Shown here: positions 1-6,455 of the stretch, piece by piece
How the letters are laid out: every line of letters begins with the position of its first letter
Position numbering within the stretch: the stretch's first letter is position 1
Assembly (NCBI GenBank): GCA_913046825.1
Contig: CAJWTF010000115.1
Span: forward strand, 1-12,292
Reading direction: 5' to 3'
Length of the DNA: 12,292 nucleotides
DNA from: an uncultured Rickettsiales bacterium
GTDB taxonomy: Bacteria > Pseudomonadota > Alphaproteobacteria > UBA8366
The notes under the pieces: model-generated
What the model was told of the DNA's origin: nothing
Databases searched by the model: none
Seen by the model: only the letters and a program-made list of their open reading frames with translations
Position numbers and translations under genes: made by a program

Positions 1-152
1 GATTGGGGATACTTTGCCGTGAGACGAGCAGAAAGACTGGGCGGGCCGAACCATACTATCTAACGGCTTATCTAACGGCAGAAGCCGCAATTGGCGCTTT
101 TCAGCATTGCCCGACCCGCGAAACTTATTTCTGGCTTCTAATCCGGATTGGT
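1..152. other. Unassigned left edge
   Basis: I recognise no gene here. On the + strand, frame 1 is open from the window edge to a TAA at 61-63 and ends in residues RLGGPNHTI, so the tail of a truncated gene entering from the left is possible. An open frame from a TTG at 3 runs to 227, but its product resembles nothing I know and it covers the Pho-box-like repeats, so I do not call it. A short tandem duplication of TATCTAACGGC sits at about 57-79 and creates two in-frame TAA stops in frame 1, which fits decaying sequence. Confidence 0.3.
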
Positions 153-192
153 GTGTCACGAGATCTTCATGTTTCTGTCATTACCGAGTCAC
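153..192 (+). promoter_or_regulatory. Pho-box-like array of four 11-bp direct repeats
   Basis: Four 7-mers occur exactly 11 bp apart: GTGTCAC (153-159), TCTTCAT (164-170), CTGTCAT (175-181) and GAGTCAC (186-192). Against the PhoB half-site CTGTCAT/C they match at about 6, 4, 7 and 5 of 7 positions. PhoB dimers bind such direct repeats with 4-bp spacers. The array ends 53 bp before the ATG of the phnC remnant, which is a plausible promoter position. The -10 element is not clear; GATGATAG near 210-217 is a weak candidate. Binding by PhoB is inferred from the pattern. Confidence 0.6.
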
Positions 193-245
193 GCGAAGGC
201 GAAATTACTGATGATAGAGATGAATAACCATCGGAAGTAGCGGGT

Positions 246-408
246 ATGGCGACGATCAAAGTAAAAGCCCTGACGAAAACCTTTGGAAAAACCAAAAAGG
301 TCGCTGGATGAAGTCAGTCTGAAAATCGAGCCGGGCAATATGGTCACGCTAATTAGGGCTTCCGGTTCCGGGAAATTCAACCTGATACGCCATATTGCGG
401 TTAAGTAA
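246..408 (+). pseudogene. phnC: phnC remnant (phosphonate ABC transporter ATPase, N-terminal scrap)
   Basis: This is the degraded start of a phosphonate-import ATPase. From the ATG at 246 the reading begins MATIKVKALTKTFGKTKK and stops at a TGA (309-311). The homology continues in another frame from about 304 as LDEVSLKIEPGNMV, then a damaged Walker A box. Intact PhnC proteins usually read GASGSGKST there; here it is RASGSGKFN, so the first Gly and the Ser-Thr that bind nucleotide are lost. After RHIAVK come TAA and TAG stops (406-411). Only about 53 codons of a roughly 260-codon gene remain, with at least one frameshift. It cannot encode a working ATPase. The PhnC assignment rests on recognising this N-terminal pattern; another ABC ATPase subfamily is possible but less likely in this context. 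Confidence 0.72.
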
Positions 409-411
409 TAG

Positions 412-501
412 CAAAAAAGGGCTGATCTGATCCGCGACTCGATGGATAGCGATACACCGGTTGTCGTGTCGGTGTGGCGCAACGGTAACCGCATAATTTA
501 G
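412..501 (+). pseudogene. phnM: phnM remnant (C-terminal 29 codons)
   Basis: Directly after the stops of the phnC scrap, and in its second frame, comes KRADLIRDSMDSDTP then VVVSVWRNGNRII and a TAG at 499-501. It aligns along its length with the C-terminus of the intact PhnM in this window, which reads KRADLVRVRYASDLP then LVKGVWRDGQRIA and a stop. Shared features are KRADL, SD-P, VWR-G-RI and the position of the stop. About 350 N-terminal codons are absent. As in the intact operon, an HD gene starting Met-Met follows within a few bases. A deletion fusing the start of phnC to the end of phnM in an ancestral operon explains the arrangement. Confidence 0.72.
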
Positions 502-509
502 AGAGATAC

Positions 510-1145
510 ATGATGGATCCGATCGACAATGTGTTTCGGAAGCTTGAGGTCGAAGGTGCTGCGCGCTCTGGCATGGATGTCATCAACCAACTCGAACTTT
601 CGCTGCAATCGGTTTTGCAGGCGGAACCGGAAGACGCCCGCACAGCATTGTTGCACGAAATTGGGCACCTGATCCATAAGCTCGGGAGCGTCACTGAGTG
701 CGGAATCGACGACGACTTCGTGCTGTTGGTCGTCCTGCATTCGGATGCCAAGCGCTATCTTTGCCTCGCGACACCCAGCTTTTTCGATTCGCTCTCGGTC
801 GCATTCGCGAGTCTGGAACGTCAGGGTGGGCTGTTCACCCGGGCCGGCGCCGTCGAGTACATCAACCAACCAGTTGGCGAAGCAACTGCCCGGTTGCAGC
901 GCTGGGATGAGGGCGCGAAAGTCAAAAAATTGGAAACGCTGAAGTTGAGCCAGTTTTGGCCCAATGTCGAGGCCCACATCTGGCCTGGCGCCATTGCGGC
1001 CGAATTGAATTTCGGTCATATAGCCGAGGTGTGGAAAGTATGTCATGTTCGAAGTACTTTTGTGCTGTATGCGGCCTCCGGGTTAAACACCACGTCAAAA
1101 ATGGGCGTGGCTCAAGCGTCATTGGCAACGCATGGGAGTGCATGA
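510..1145 (+). CDS. Degenerate paralogue of the phosphonate-operon HD-domain (PhnZ-like) protein
   Basis: The 211-aa product is a divergent paralogue of the HD protein at 9950-10516. Shared blocks include an initial Met-Met, VNQL/INQL, ALLH-IGHL, AKRYLC, LE-QGG and RLRQWDE/RLQRWDE. The active-site set is broken. Relative to the intact copy, Tyr20 is Ser, His30 is Leu and the HD doublet is His49-Glu50. A block of about 16 residues holding the next His is missing after Gly-Ile-Asp at residues 65-67. A His (77), a Lys (81) and the final Asp (133) remain. The frame is nevertheless open. Beyond the homologous end (about residue 164) a tail of over 40 residues without family similarity runs to the TGA at 1143-1145, which overlaps the next ATG. 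Redox or hydrolase activity is unlikely. It may be a decaying gene or a retained non-catalytic protein. Confidence 0.6.
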   Translation: MMDPIDNVFRKLEVEGAARSGMDVINQLELSLQSVLQAEPEDARTALLHEIGHLIHKLGSVTECGIDDDFVLLVVLHSDAKRYLCLATPSFFDSLSVAFASLERQGGLFTRAGAVEYINQPVGEATARLQRWDEGAKVKKLETLKLSQFWPNVEAHIWPGAIAAELNFGHIAEVWKVCHVRSTFVLYAASGLNTTSKMGVAQASLATHGSA

Positions 1146-2191
1146 GAATGGTTGTCGGGATCAATGGAATGGGCCGGATCGGACGCCTGACACTTCGCGC
1201 GGCTTTGGGGGGTGTCGAACGCGATGCTTCTTGCCCGCAGCGGGACACCCGGCTTGATGTCGTCCACGTGAACGAGATTTCCGGGGGGGCCGAAACGACG
1301 GCGCACCTCCTTGAATTTGACAGCCTTCAGGGCCGCTGGCGCGCGAATATAGAAACCGAATCGGAGGACGCGATCTCGATCGGCGGCAAGAGGATCGGGT
1401 TCACCGATGCGGCCGACCCCGGCTCTGTCCCCTGGGGCGAACTGGGCTGTGACGTCGTTCTGGAATGCACGGGAAAATTCCGCAGTCGGGAAACCCTTAA
1501 GGGGTATTTTGAGCGCGGTGTTAAACGGGTAATTGTGGCCGCACCGGTCAAGGGTGTCGATGTGCTAAACATCGTGATGGGTGTGAATGACGACCGCTAC
1601 GACAGGGCCTCGCACGATCTCGTCACTGCGGCTTCATGTACAACCAATTGCCTCGCCCCAGTTGTCAAAGTTGTGCATGAAGCCTTTGGAATCCGCCATG
1701 GGCAGATCACAACGATCCACAACCCCACCAATACAAACGTCGTGATCGACGCACATCACCGGGATTTGCGGCGGGCGCGTTCGGCCATGTTGTCGTTGCA
1801 ACCGACGACAACTGGAAGCGCGACAGCCATAGGCCTTATTTTTCCTGAACTGGTCGGTAAGTTGAACGGCCATGCCGTTCGGGTGCCGGTGATGAACGCG
1901 AGCCTGACCGATTGCGTGTTCGAACTGAACCGCGAAACGGATTCCGACGAGGTCAATAATCTGTTCTGGGAAGCTGCGGCCGGACCACTTGCGGGTATTC
2001 TCGGGTTCGAGAGCCGTCCTCTGGTTTCCGCTGATTTCGCGCGCGACAGCCGCAGCTCCATCATTGATGGGCCGAGCACTATGGTCACGGACGGTACGCT
2101 CCTAAAAGTGTATGCATGGTATGATAATGAGCTGGGGTATTCCTGCCGTATGGTCGATCTGGCGAAAAAGCTGATAGCCGAAGGTCCATAA
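1142..2191 (+). CDS. ArsJ-associated glyceraldehyde-3-phosphate dehydrogenase
   Basis: The 349-aa protein is a GAPDH of the kind encoded beside arsJ. It opens with the NAD-binding motif [10 protein letters not shown]. It carries the catalytic SCTTNC (Cys166) and, 27 residues on, the base His193 in TTIHNPTN. It ends in [19 protein letters not shown]. The stretch [20 protein letters not shown] and the downstream [18 protein letters not shown] are typical of the family. Established role: arsenate replaces phosphate, giving unstable 1-arseno-3-phosphoglycerate that ArsJ exports. I chose the ATG at 1142 because it gives the usual four residues before VGING and overlaps the preceding stop as ATGA. 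GGGAG (1134-1138) lies only 3 nt upstream, so the in-frame ATG at 1148 is an alternative. arsJ follows after 7 nt, so the two are surely cotranscribed. A glycolytic role is less likely given this partner. Confidence 0.88.
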   Translation: MRMVVGINGMGRIGRLTLRAALGGVERDASCPQRDTRLDVVHVNEISGGAETTAHLLEFDSLQGRWRANIETESEDAISIGGKRIGFTDAADPGSVPWGELGCDVVLECTGKFRSRETLKGYFERGVKRVIVAAPVKGVDVLNIVMGVNDDRYDRASHDLVTAASCTTNCLAPVVKVVHEAFGIRHGQITTIHNPTNTNVVIDAHHRDLRRARSAMLSLQPTTTGSATAIGLIFPELVGKLNGHAVRVPVMNASLTDCVFELNRETDSDEVNNLFWEAAAGPLAGILGFESRPLVSADFARDSRSSIIDGPSTMVTDGTLLKVYAWYDNELGYSCRMVDLAKKLIAEGP

Positions 2192-2198
2192 GAATGTC

Positions 2199-3431
2199 AT
2201 GCGCAACTATCTGATCGTCACTGCTTCCTATTGGGGTTTTACTCTGACGGACGGAGCGTTGCGGATGCTCGTCCTCCTGCATTTTTACAGGCTCGGCTAT
2301 TCGCCCTTCACGCTGGCTTTTCTTTTTCTGCTTTACGAGGCTGCAGGTATAATCGCAAATCTCGGCGGGGGCTGGATGGCGACTCGTTTCGGCATCCGGC
2401 GAATGCTCGGACTTGGTCTCGGGCTTCAGATCGTTGGCCTTATGTGTTTGTCGGTGATGAGCCCCGAATGGAGCGTGGCGTTCTCCATTGTCTGGGTTCT
2501 GGCTGCACAGGGACTTGCCGGCGTTGCAAAGGATATCACCAAGACTGCGTCCAAATCGGCGATCAAGATTACGTCGGTGGATGGAAACAACCAAATGTTC
2601 CGATGGGTCGCCTGGTTCACGGGATCGAAGAATGCGACGAAGGGGATTGGTTTTTTCGCCGGTGGCTTGCTTCTCGACGCCGCCGGTTTCGAATACGCGC
2701 TTTGGTCGATGGCGGGATTGCTGGGCTTCATACTCTTCGCCTGCGTCCCTTCGCTGCCTTCGCGGCTCGGCGTGTCCGCGTCTTCGAAGACAGTTCGCGA
2801 ACTTTTTGGGAAATCGAAAGGCGTCAATATTCTCGCCGCCGCCCGCATTTTCATGTTCGGCGCACGCGACGTTTGGTTCGTTGTCGGATTGCCAGTATTT
2901 CTCTATTCGGCCGGTTGGAGCTTCTGGGAGGTTGGCGGGTTTCTGGCCGTTTGGACCATAGCGTACGGAGCTATCCAGGCCATTGCGCCCTCGCTGGTGC
3001 GCAGAAGCAAAGACGGGTTGAGTCGGGAGGTGCCGGCCGCGCGTTTGTGGGGGTATGGGCTGGCCGCCGTACCCGCCTTGCTGATTGGCGCGCTGGAACT
3101 CGGCGATGCATTGTCCGTCTCCCCCCAGATGATTGTTGTTGTAGGGCTGACAATTTTCGGTCTGCCATTCGCCGTCAACTCGTCGCTCCATTCCTATCTC
3201 ATACTGGCCTATGCGGGGTCCAGGAAGGCAGCGGAAGATGTCGGATTTTACTATGCCGCAAATGCTGCCGGGCGACTGATGGGAACGCTTCTTTCCGGTG
3301 CGCTATACCAGGTTGGGGGGCTTACGGCGTGCCTGCTGGCATCGTTCGTCATGCTGGCTTTGTCCGCCGCAATCTCGATGGCACTTCCGCCCCGCACGAT
3401 ACCCGACATACCGCCTTTTGCAGATGGGTAA
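2199..3431 (+). CDS. arsJ: ArsJ, organoarsenical (1-arseno-3-phosphoglycerate) efflux permease
   Basis: This 410-aa polytopic membrane protein has the length and opening of ArsJ (RNYLIVTASYWGFTLTDGALR, shortened here). It is a major-facilitator permease with roughly 10-12 hydrophobic segments. A conserved-looking loop GGWMATRFGIRRMLGLG falls between segments 2 and 3, the usual place of the MFS signature. A hydrophilic centre (GSKNATKGIGFF, residues about 143-154) is also characteristic of the family. It sits in the inner membrane and exports the arsenylated sugar made by the adjacent dehydrogenase, giving arsenate resistance without an ArsC reductase. No arsR or arsC is present in the window, so control of the pair is not evident here. 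The start is the ATG 7 nt after the dehydrogenase stop; only weak Shine-Dalgarno sequence (AAGG) is visible. Confidence 0.87.
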   Translation: MRNYLIVTASYWGFTLTDGALRMLVLLHFYRLGYSPFTLAFLFLLYEAAGIIANLGGGWMATRFGIRRMLGLGLGLQIVGLMCLSVMSPEWSVAFSIVWVLAAQGLAGVAKDITKTASKSAIKITSVDGNNQMFRWVAWFTGSKNATKGIGFFAGGLLLDAAGFEYALWSMAGLLGFILFACVPSLPSRLGVSASSKTVRELFGKSKGVNILAAARIFMFGARDVWFVVGLPVFLYSAGWSFWEVGGFLAVWTIAYGAIQAIAPSLVRRSKDGLSREVPAARLWGYGLAAVPALLIGALELGDALSVSPQMIVVVGLTIFGLPFAVNSSLHSYLILAYAGSRKAAEDVGFYYAANAAGRLMGTLLSGALYQVGGLTACLLASFVMLALSAAISMALPPRTIPDIPPFADG

Positions 3432-4157
3432 ATCCAGTTTATGCCAAGGCTTGGCAGGATCCTTTTCAAGGCGGCCCGGTCGATGCCGGGAAGGGCAGTC
3501 CTTCACTCGAACGGATGAAAATCTGGTTTGTGGTGTCACCCGTTTGTCCGGCGGAATCCGCCCGAAAAGTTAAGGTGTATATAACGAATAATACTGTTGC
3601 GCTGAAGGGTTTATTTATCGATAAAACATCGGCTGGCTGGCCGTTGGCTCCGCTTAATCATGAAGCGTGGATAAAGATTTTTCCCTGTTCGTGCGCGTCG
3701 GAGAAGATGGTCTGAACCTCGACAATATCGGCAGCCATTTGGGACTACCTACGTTGCCCTTCGCCCATGGTCTGTTGACATTGGTTCAGGGAGGGCTCGC
3801 TATGTAGGAAAGCCGGGGGAGGGAGATAATAAACCGCGCCGATTATGCGGCAACGACCGCTCTGCTTTTTTTCTGAACGACGGATGCTGCGTCGGCGTCA
3901 CCCAGAACGAAGAGGCAGCCGCGTGATGTGATGCGCCCCCTTTTTTGTAGGCATATAACGAAAATCCGGAAATACAGCTTTAAATGCGATTGTCTTTCGC
4001 CTGCGAGAATTTCTGCCTTTTAGCGAAAGCTCTCGCTCGGACAAACCATAAAGATAGCTGTAACCGAGCACACCAAGATATAAATTTTTTTCCAAAGTGG
4101 ATGCTTATTGCGGTTGGCTATTTGACCCTAGGCTCGATCAGCCCGTTAGATGATCAG
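3432..4157. other. Gene-poor stretch between arsJ and the phn operon
   Basis: About 0.7 kb without a gene I can support. The best + strand frame (GTG 3667 to TAG 3807, 46 codons, containing FSLFVRVGEDGLNLDNIGSH) looks protein-like but matches no family I know and has no ribosome site. A 65-codon frame on the - strand (4095-3898) is equally unsupported. Structures seen: GGCGGA/TCCGCC around 3550-3562; inverted repeat CTTTCGC (3994-4000) with GCGAAAG (4023-4029); inverted repeat GCTCGG (4035-4040) with CCGAGC (4064-4069); T runs at 3866-3872, 3941-3946 and 4085-4091. It could be eroded coding sequence plus the 3' end of the ars transcript. Confidence 0.4.
3895..3946 (+). terminator. Possible Rho-independent terminator
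   Basis: GCGTCAC (3895-3901) can pair with GTGATGC (3928-3934) with one G-U pair. A C-rich stretch and six T (3941-3946) follow. The loop is long (26 nt) and may fold further. It lies 460 bp after arsJ and before the phn promoter region, so it could insulate the two transcripts. The call is weak. Confidence 0.25.
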
Positions 4158-4197
4158 TTGTCATGAAATTTTAAGAATTCAATCACATTAGTTTAAT
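4158..4197 (+). promoter_or_regulatory. Weak Pho-box-like array upstream of phnG
   Basis: With the same 11-bp period as the array at 153-192 there are TTGTCAT (4158-4164), TTTTAAG (4169-4175), CAATCAC (4180-4186) and GTTTAAT (4191-4197). They match CTGTCAT/C at about 6, 3, 5 and 4 of 7 positions. The first and third units are fair and the others poor. The surrounding sequence is AT-rich and lies 80-120 bp before phnG, so the position suits the operon promoter. PhoB control of phn genes is well known in other bacteria; here it is only suggested. Confidence 0.4.
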
Positions 4198-4203
4198 AAA
4201 ACG

Positions 4204-4280
4204 GGAGGATATTGGCTGAGTACTGAATGAGTCGTCTCTTTTGGTCAGCAATAATTCCAGCAAGGTCTTCTGTCGAATGA
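4204..4280 (+). promoter_or_regulatory. Ribosome site and possible short leader frame before phnG
   Basis: A strong Shine-Dalgarno GGAGG (4204-4208) is too far (68 nt) from the phnG ATG at 4277 to serve it. A TTG at 4212 gives four codons then TGA. In the same frame an ATG at 4227 opens a 17-codon frame, MSRLFWSAIIPARSSVE. Its TGA (4278-4280) overlaps the phnG ATG as ATGA. This is the geometry of translational coupling. It could be a leader peptide, the remains of an earlier start, or chance. Confidence 0.35.
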
Positions 4281-4735
4281 CGCTCCAATATTCCCGACAC
4301 ACGTGGTTCAAGGTTTTGTCCAAGGCGTCTCCCAAAAGTCTGGAAGCAGCTTGGGACCAAACTGGGGATACGCGACCATTCCACCAGCTGCGTGCACCGG
4401 AAACTGGCCTGGGTATGGTTCGCGGACGCGCCGACGGCACGGGCCAAGCTTTCAATTTGGGCGAGACAACGATCACCCGCTGCGTTCTGAAAGCCTCGGA
4501 TTCTGCGAGTGGCGGCGAAATTATGGGTATCGGTTATGTCGTTGGACGCGATAAGCGCCACGCAGAGCTCATCGCTCGCTTTGATGCAGTATTTCAAGAC
4601 AGTGCCATGAATGACGATGATCGCGACCGCATTCTCGCGCCGCTGGCGAAAGAACGTCTCGACCTCGTCAGTACCGCCAGCGCCAAAACGGCCACCACTA
4701 AAGTTGATTTCTTCACCTTGGTTCGGGGGGAATAG
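4277..4735 (+). CDS. phnG: PhnG, C-P lyase core complex subunit
   Basis: The 152-aa protein has the usual PhnG length (about 150). Family blocks are RHTWFKVLSKA near the N-terminus, RAPETGLGMVRGRADGTG (about 40-57), FNLGETTITRC, GIGYVVGRDKRHAEL, and the C-terminal TKVDFFTLVRG. PhnG is part of the cytoplasmic PhnGHIJ complex. With PhnI, PhnH and PhnL it displaces adenine from ATP to form the alpha-D-ribose-1-phosphonate-5-triphosphate. I chose ATG 4277 because it places the RHTWFKVL block at the normal distance from the start. The open frame extends further upstream to a TTG at 4241, but those residues are not family-like. The nearest ribosome-site-like sequence is AAGG at 4262-4265. The gap to phnH is 4 nt. 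Confidence 0.92.
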   Translation: MTLQYSRHTWFKVLSKASPKSLEAAWDQTGDTRPFHQLRAPETGLGMVRGRADGTGQAFNLGETTITRCVLKASDSASGGEIMGIGYVVGRDKRHAELIARFDAVFQDSAMNDDDRDRILAPLAKERLDLVSTASAKTATTKVDFFTLVRGE

Positions 4736-4739
4736 GACG

Positions 4740-5336
4740 ATGTCTGCAGTGATTGCCGAAGTTCCGGAACTACAGGATGCGGTATTCGACGCCCAGCGCT
4801 CTTTTCGGATCACCTTGGACGCCCTTGCCCATCCCGGACGTGTGTATCGAATCCCGAGCCAATCCGACGGTGTCCCCGAACTCGCGCCCGCGGGGGTGTC
4901 GATCTGCCTGTGTCTGCTCGATCAAACAACGAGCCTTTGGCTCGATCCGCAATTACAGGCGACGCCAGCGGCCTCGTTCTTCCACTTTCATACCGGCTGC
5001 AAGGTAACGGACAATCCCGGAGAAGCCGGGTTCGCGATCATTAGGCGCGCGGAAGCTTTCGGCAGCATCCCGGAGTTTCCTCTCGGAACGCCGGAGTATC
5101 CCGATCGCTCCGCAACGCTTATCATAGAAGTTGACGGGTTGAGGGAAGGTGGCGGCATCAAGTTGAGCGGCCCCGGCATCGAAACGGAATCCCAACTAAC
5201 CGTTAAAGGCCTGCCGGATATATTCTGGCCCTTGGTGCGGCGCAACAATTTGATGTTTCCAACGGGTGTCGATTTCTTCCTGGTCGCCGACAACGACGTT
5301 GTCGGCTTGCCGCGAACCACAAAGGTGGATGGCTGA
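4740..5336 (+). CDS. phnH: PhnH, C-P lyase core complex subunit
   Basis: The 198-aa product matches PhnH in length (194 in E. coli) and pattern. Visible family blocks are QRSFRITLDALAHPGRV (about 20-36), LCLLDQTTSLWL, and FPLGTPEYPDRSATLIIEV. The C-terminal half carries LSGPGIETESQLTVKGLP and then NNLMFPTGVDFFLVADNDVV. PhnH is a homodimeric subunit with a transferase-like fold that binds the PhnGIJ core and is needed for the ribose-phosphonate coupling step. GGACG just before the ATG at 4740 is the only ribosome-site-like sequence. The open frame extends upstream to 4611 inside phnG, but the family begins at this Met. phnI follows after 3 nt. Confidence 0.93.
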   Translation: MSAVIAEVPELQDAVFDAQRSFRITLDALAHPGRVYRIPSQSDGVPELAPAGVSICLCLLDQTTSLWLDPQLQATPAASFFHFHTGCKVTDNPGEAGFAIIRRAEAFGSIPEFPLGTPEYPDRSATLIIEVDGLREGGGIKLSGPGIETESQLTVKGLPDIFWPLVRRNNLMFPTGVDFFLVADNDVVGLPRTTKVDG

Positions 5337-5339
5337 ACG

Positions 5340-6455
5340 ATGTATGTCGCGGTAAAAGGCGGTGAGGCCGCTATCGATAACGCCCATAAACTGCTCGCCG
5401 AACGACGGCGGGGCGACCCTGGCGTGCCGGAACTGACGGTCCAGCAAATCAAGGAACAAATGACTCTCGCCGTCGATCGCGTGATGACGGAAGGATCGCT
5501 CTACGATCGGGATCTAGCGGCGCTCGCCATCAAGCAAGCACGCGGCGATCTGGTTGAAGCGATCTTCCTGCTGCGCGCCTATCGGAATACATTATCGCGA
5601 TTTGCCGATAGCCTGCCGATCGACACTGCCGCGATGCGGGTCGAGCGACGTATCTCCGCCACCTACAAAGATTTACCCGGCGGCCAAGTCCTGGGGCCGA
5701 CCTTCGACTATACCCATCGCCTACTCGATTTCGCCTTGGCGGCGGAGGATGGGACGGATGAGCCGGAACGAACGGCGCCGGCGGGTATCGAGACGACCTC
5801 CATGCCCCGCGTCTCGGAAATATTGGACCGCGACGGCTTAATCGAAACATCCGAGCCGCAGGGCGAGCGGGAGATTCCCGATTTGACACGTGCGCCCCTG
5901 GAGTTTCCCGCAAACCGTGATCTACGCCTGCAAGCCTTAGCCCGGGGCGACGAGGGATTTCTGCTGGCCCTTGGATACTCGACCCAGCGGGGTTATGGCC
6001 GCACCCATCCCTTTGCTGGCGAAATTCGCATGGGCGAGGTGGAGTTGGAGATCGTGCCCGACGAGCTTGATTTCGCAATCCCTGTCGGGACGCTCGACGT
6101 GACCGAATGCGAAATGATCAATCAGTTTCAGGGATCGAAGGAGAAGCCGCCACAGTTCACAAGGGGCTACGGTTTGGCATTCGGGTTCAGTGAGCGTAAG
6201 GCCATGGCAATGGCGTTGGTCGATCGATCAATGCGCAGTCGGGAGCTTGGCGAAGAGGTCGACAACGCCCCCGCTTCCGATGAGGAATTCGTTCTGTCCC
6301 ATGCCGACAATGTCGAGGCGTCTGGTTTCGTGCAGCACTTAAAACTGCCGCACTATGTCGATTTTCAGTCTGAATTGGAGCTCGTTCGCAAACTGCGCCG
6401 AGAGATCGCCGACGGACAGTCGCAGGTGGAGGCAAAAGATGTCGCCGCCGAGTAA
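5340..6455 (+). CDS. phnI: PhnI, C-P lyase nucleosidase subunit
   Basis: The 371-aa protein begins MYVAVKGGEAAIDNAHKLL, the standard PhnI N-terminus, and is slightly longer than E. coli PhnI (354 aa). Other recognisable blocks are EGSLYDRDLAALAIKQARGD (about 51-70), VERRISATYKDLPGGQVLGP (about 102-121) and GYGRTHPFAGEIRMGEV (about 218-234). FGFSERKAMAMALVDRS and then DNVEASGFVQHLKLPHYVDF lie near the end. PhnI has nucleosidase activity on purine nucleoside triphosphates and in the core complex drives attack of phosphonate on C1' of ATP. The last 17 nt overlap phnJ, with the phnJ ribosome site inside phnI, which points to coupled translation and fixed stoichiometry. Confidence 0.94.
   Translation: MYVAVKGGEAAIDNAHKLLAERRRGDPGVPELTVQQIKEQMTLAVDRVMTEGSLYDRDLAALAIKQARGDLVEAIFLLRAYRNTLSRFADSLPIDTAAMRVERRISATYKDLPGGQVLGPTFDYTHRLLDFALAAEDGTDEPERTAPAGIETTSMPRVSEILDRDGLIETSEPQGEREIPDLTRAPLEFPANRDLRLQALARGDEGFLLALGYSTQRGYGRTHPFAGEIRMGEVELEIVPDELDFAIPVGTLDVTECEMINQFQGSKEKPPQFTRGYGLAFGFSERKAMAMALVDRSMRSRELGEEVDNAPASDEEFVLSHADNVEASGFVQHLKLPHYVDFQSELELVRKLRREIADGQSQVEAKDVAAE

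Noticed and set aside
3..227. A 74-codon + strand frame at the left edge
   Set aside because: It needs a TTG start, resembles no family and covers the Pho-box-like repeats, so it is probably non-coding.
1013..1046. Two Pho half-site-like words (CGGTCAT at 1013, ATGTCAT at 1040) before the arsenic dehydrogenase
   Set aside because: They are 27 bp apart, not a multiple of the 11-bp period, and the in-phase positions do not match.
2085..3191. A 368-codon - strand frame opposite arsJ
   Set aside because: Its low-complexity, Gln/Arg/Pro-rich product is what an antisense reading of a membrane-protein gene gives; no motif.
2231..3715. A 494-codon + strand frame overlapping arsJ
   Set aside because: It is Arg/Cys-rich, in a different frame from the clear membrane protein ArsJ, and shows no domain; it is an out-of-frame shadow that runs into the intergenic region.
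3775..3806. TTGACA (3775-3780) followed by TATGTA (3801-3806) as a promoter
   Set aside because: The 20-bp spacing is too long and no gene follows for over 400 bp.
3994..4069. Inverted repeats CTTTCGC/GCGAAAG and GCTCGG/CCGAGC as mobile-element ends or terminators
   Set aside because: Loops exceed 20 nt, the T run at 4085-4091 is 15 nt beyond the last arm, and no transposase or target duplication is visible.
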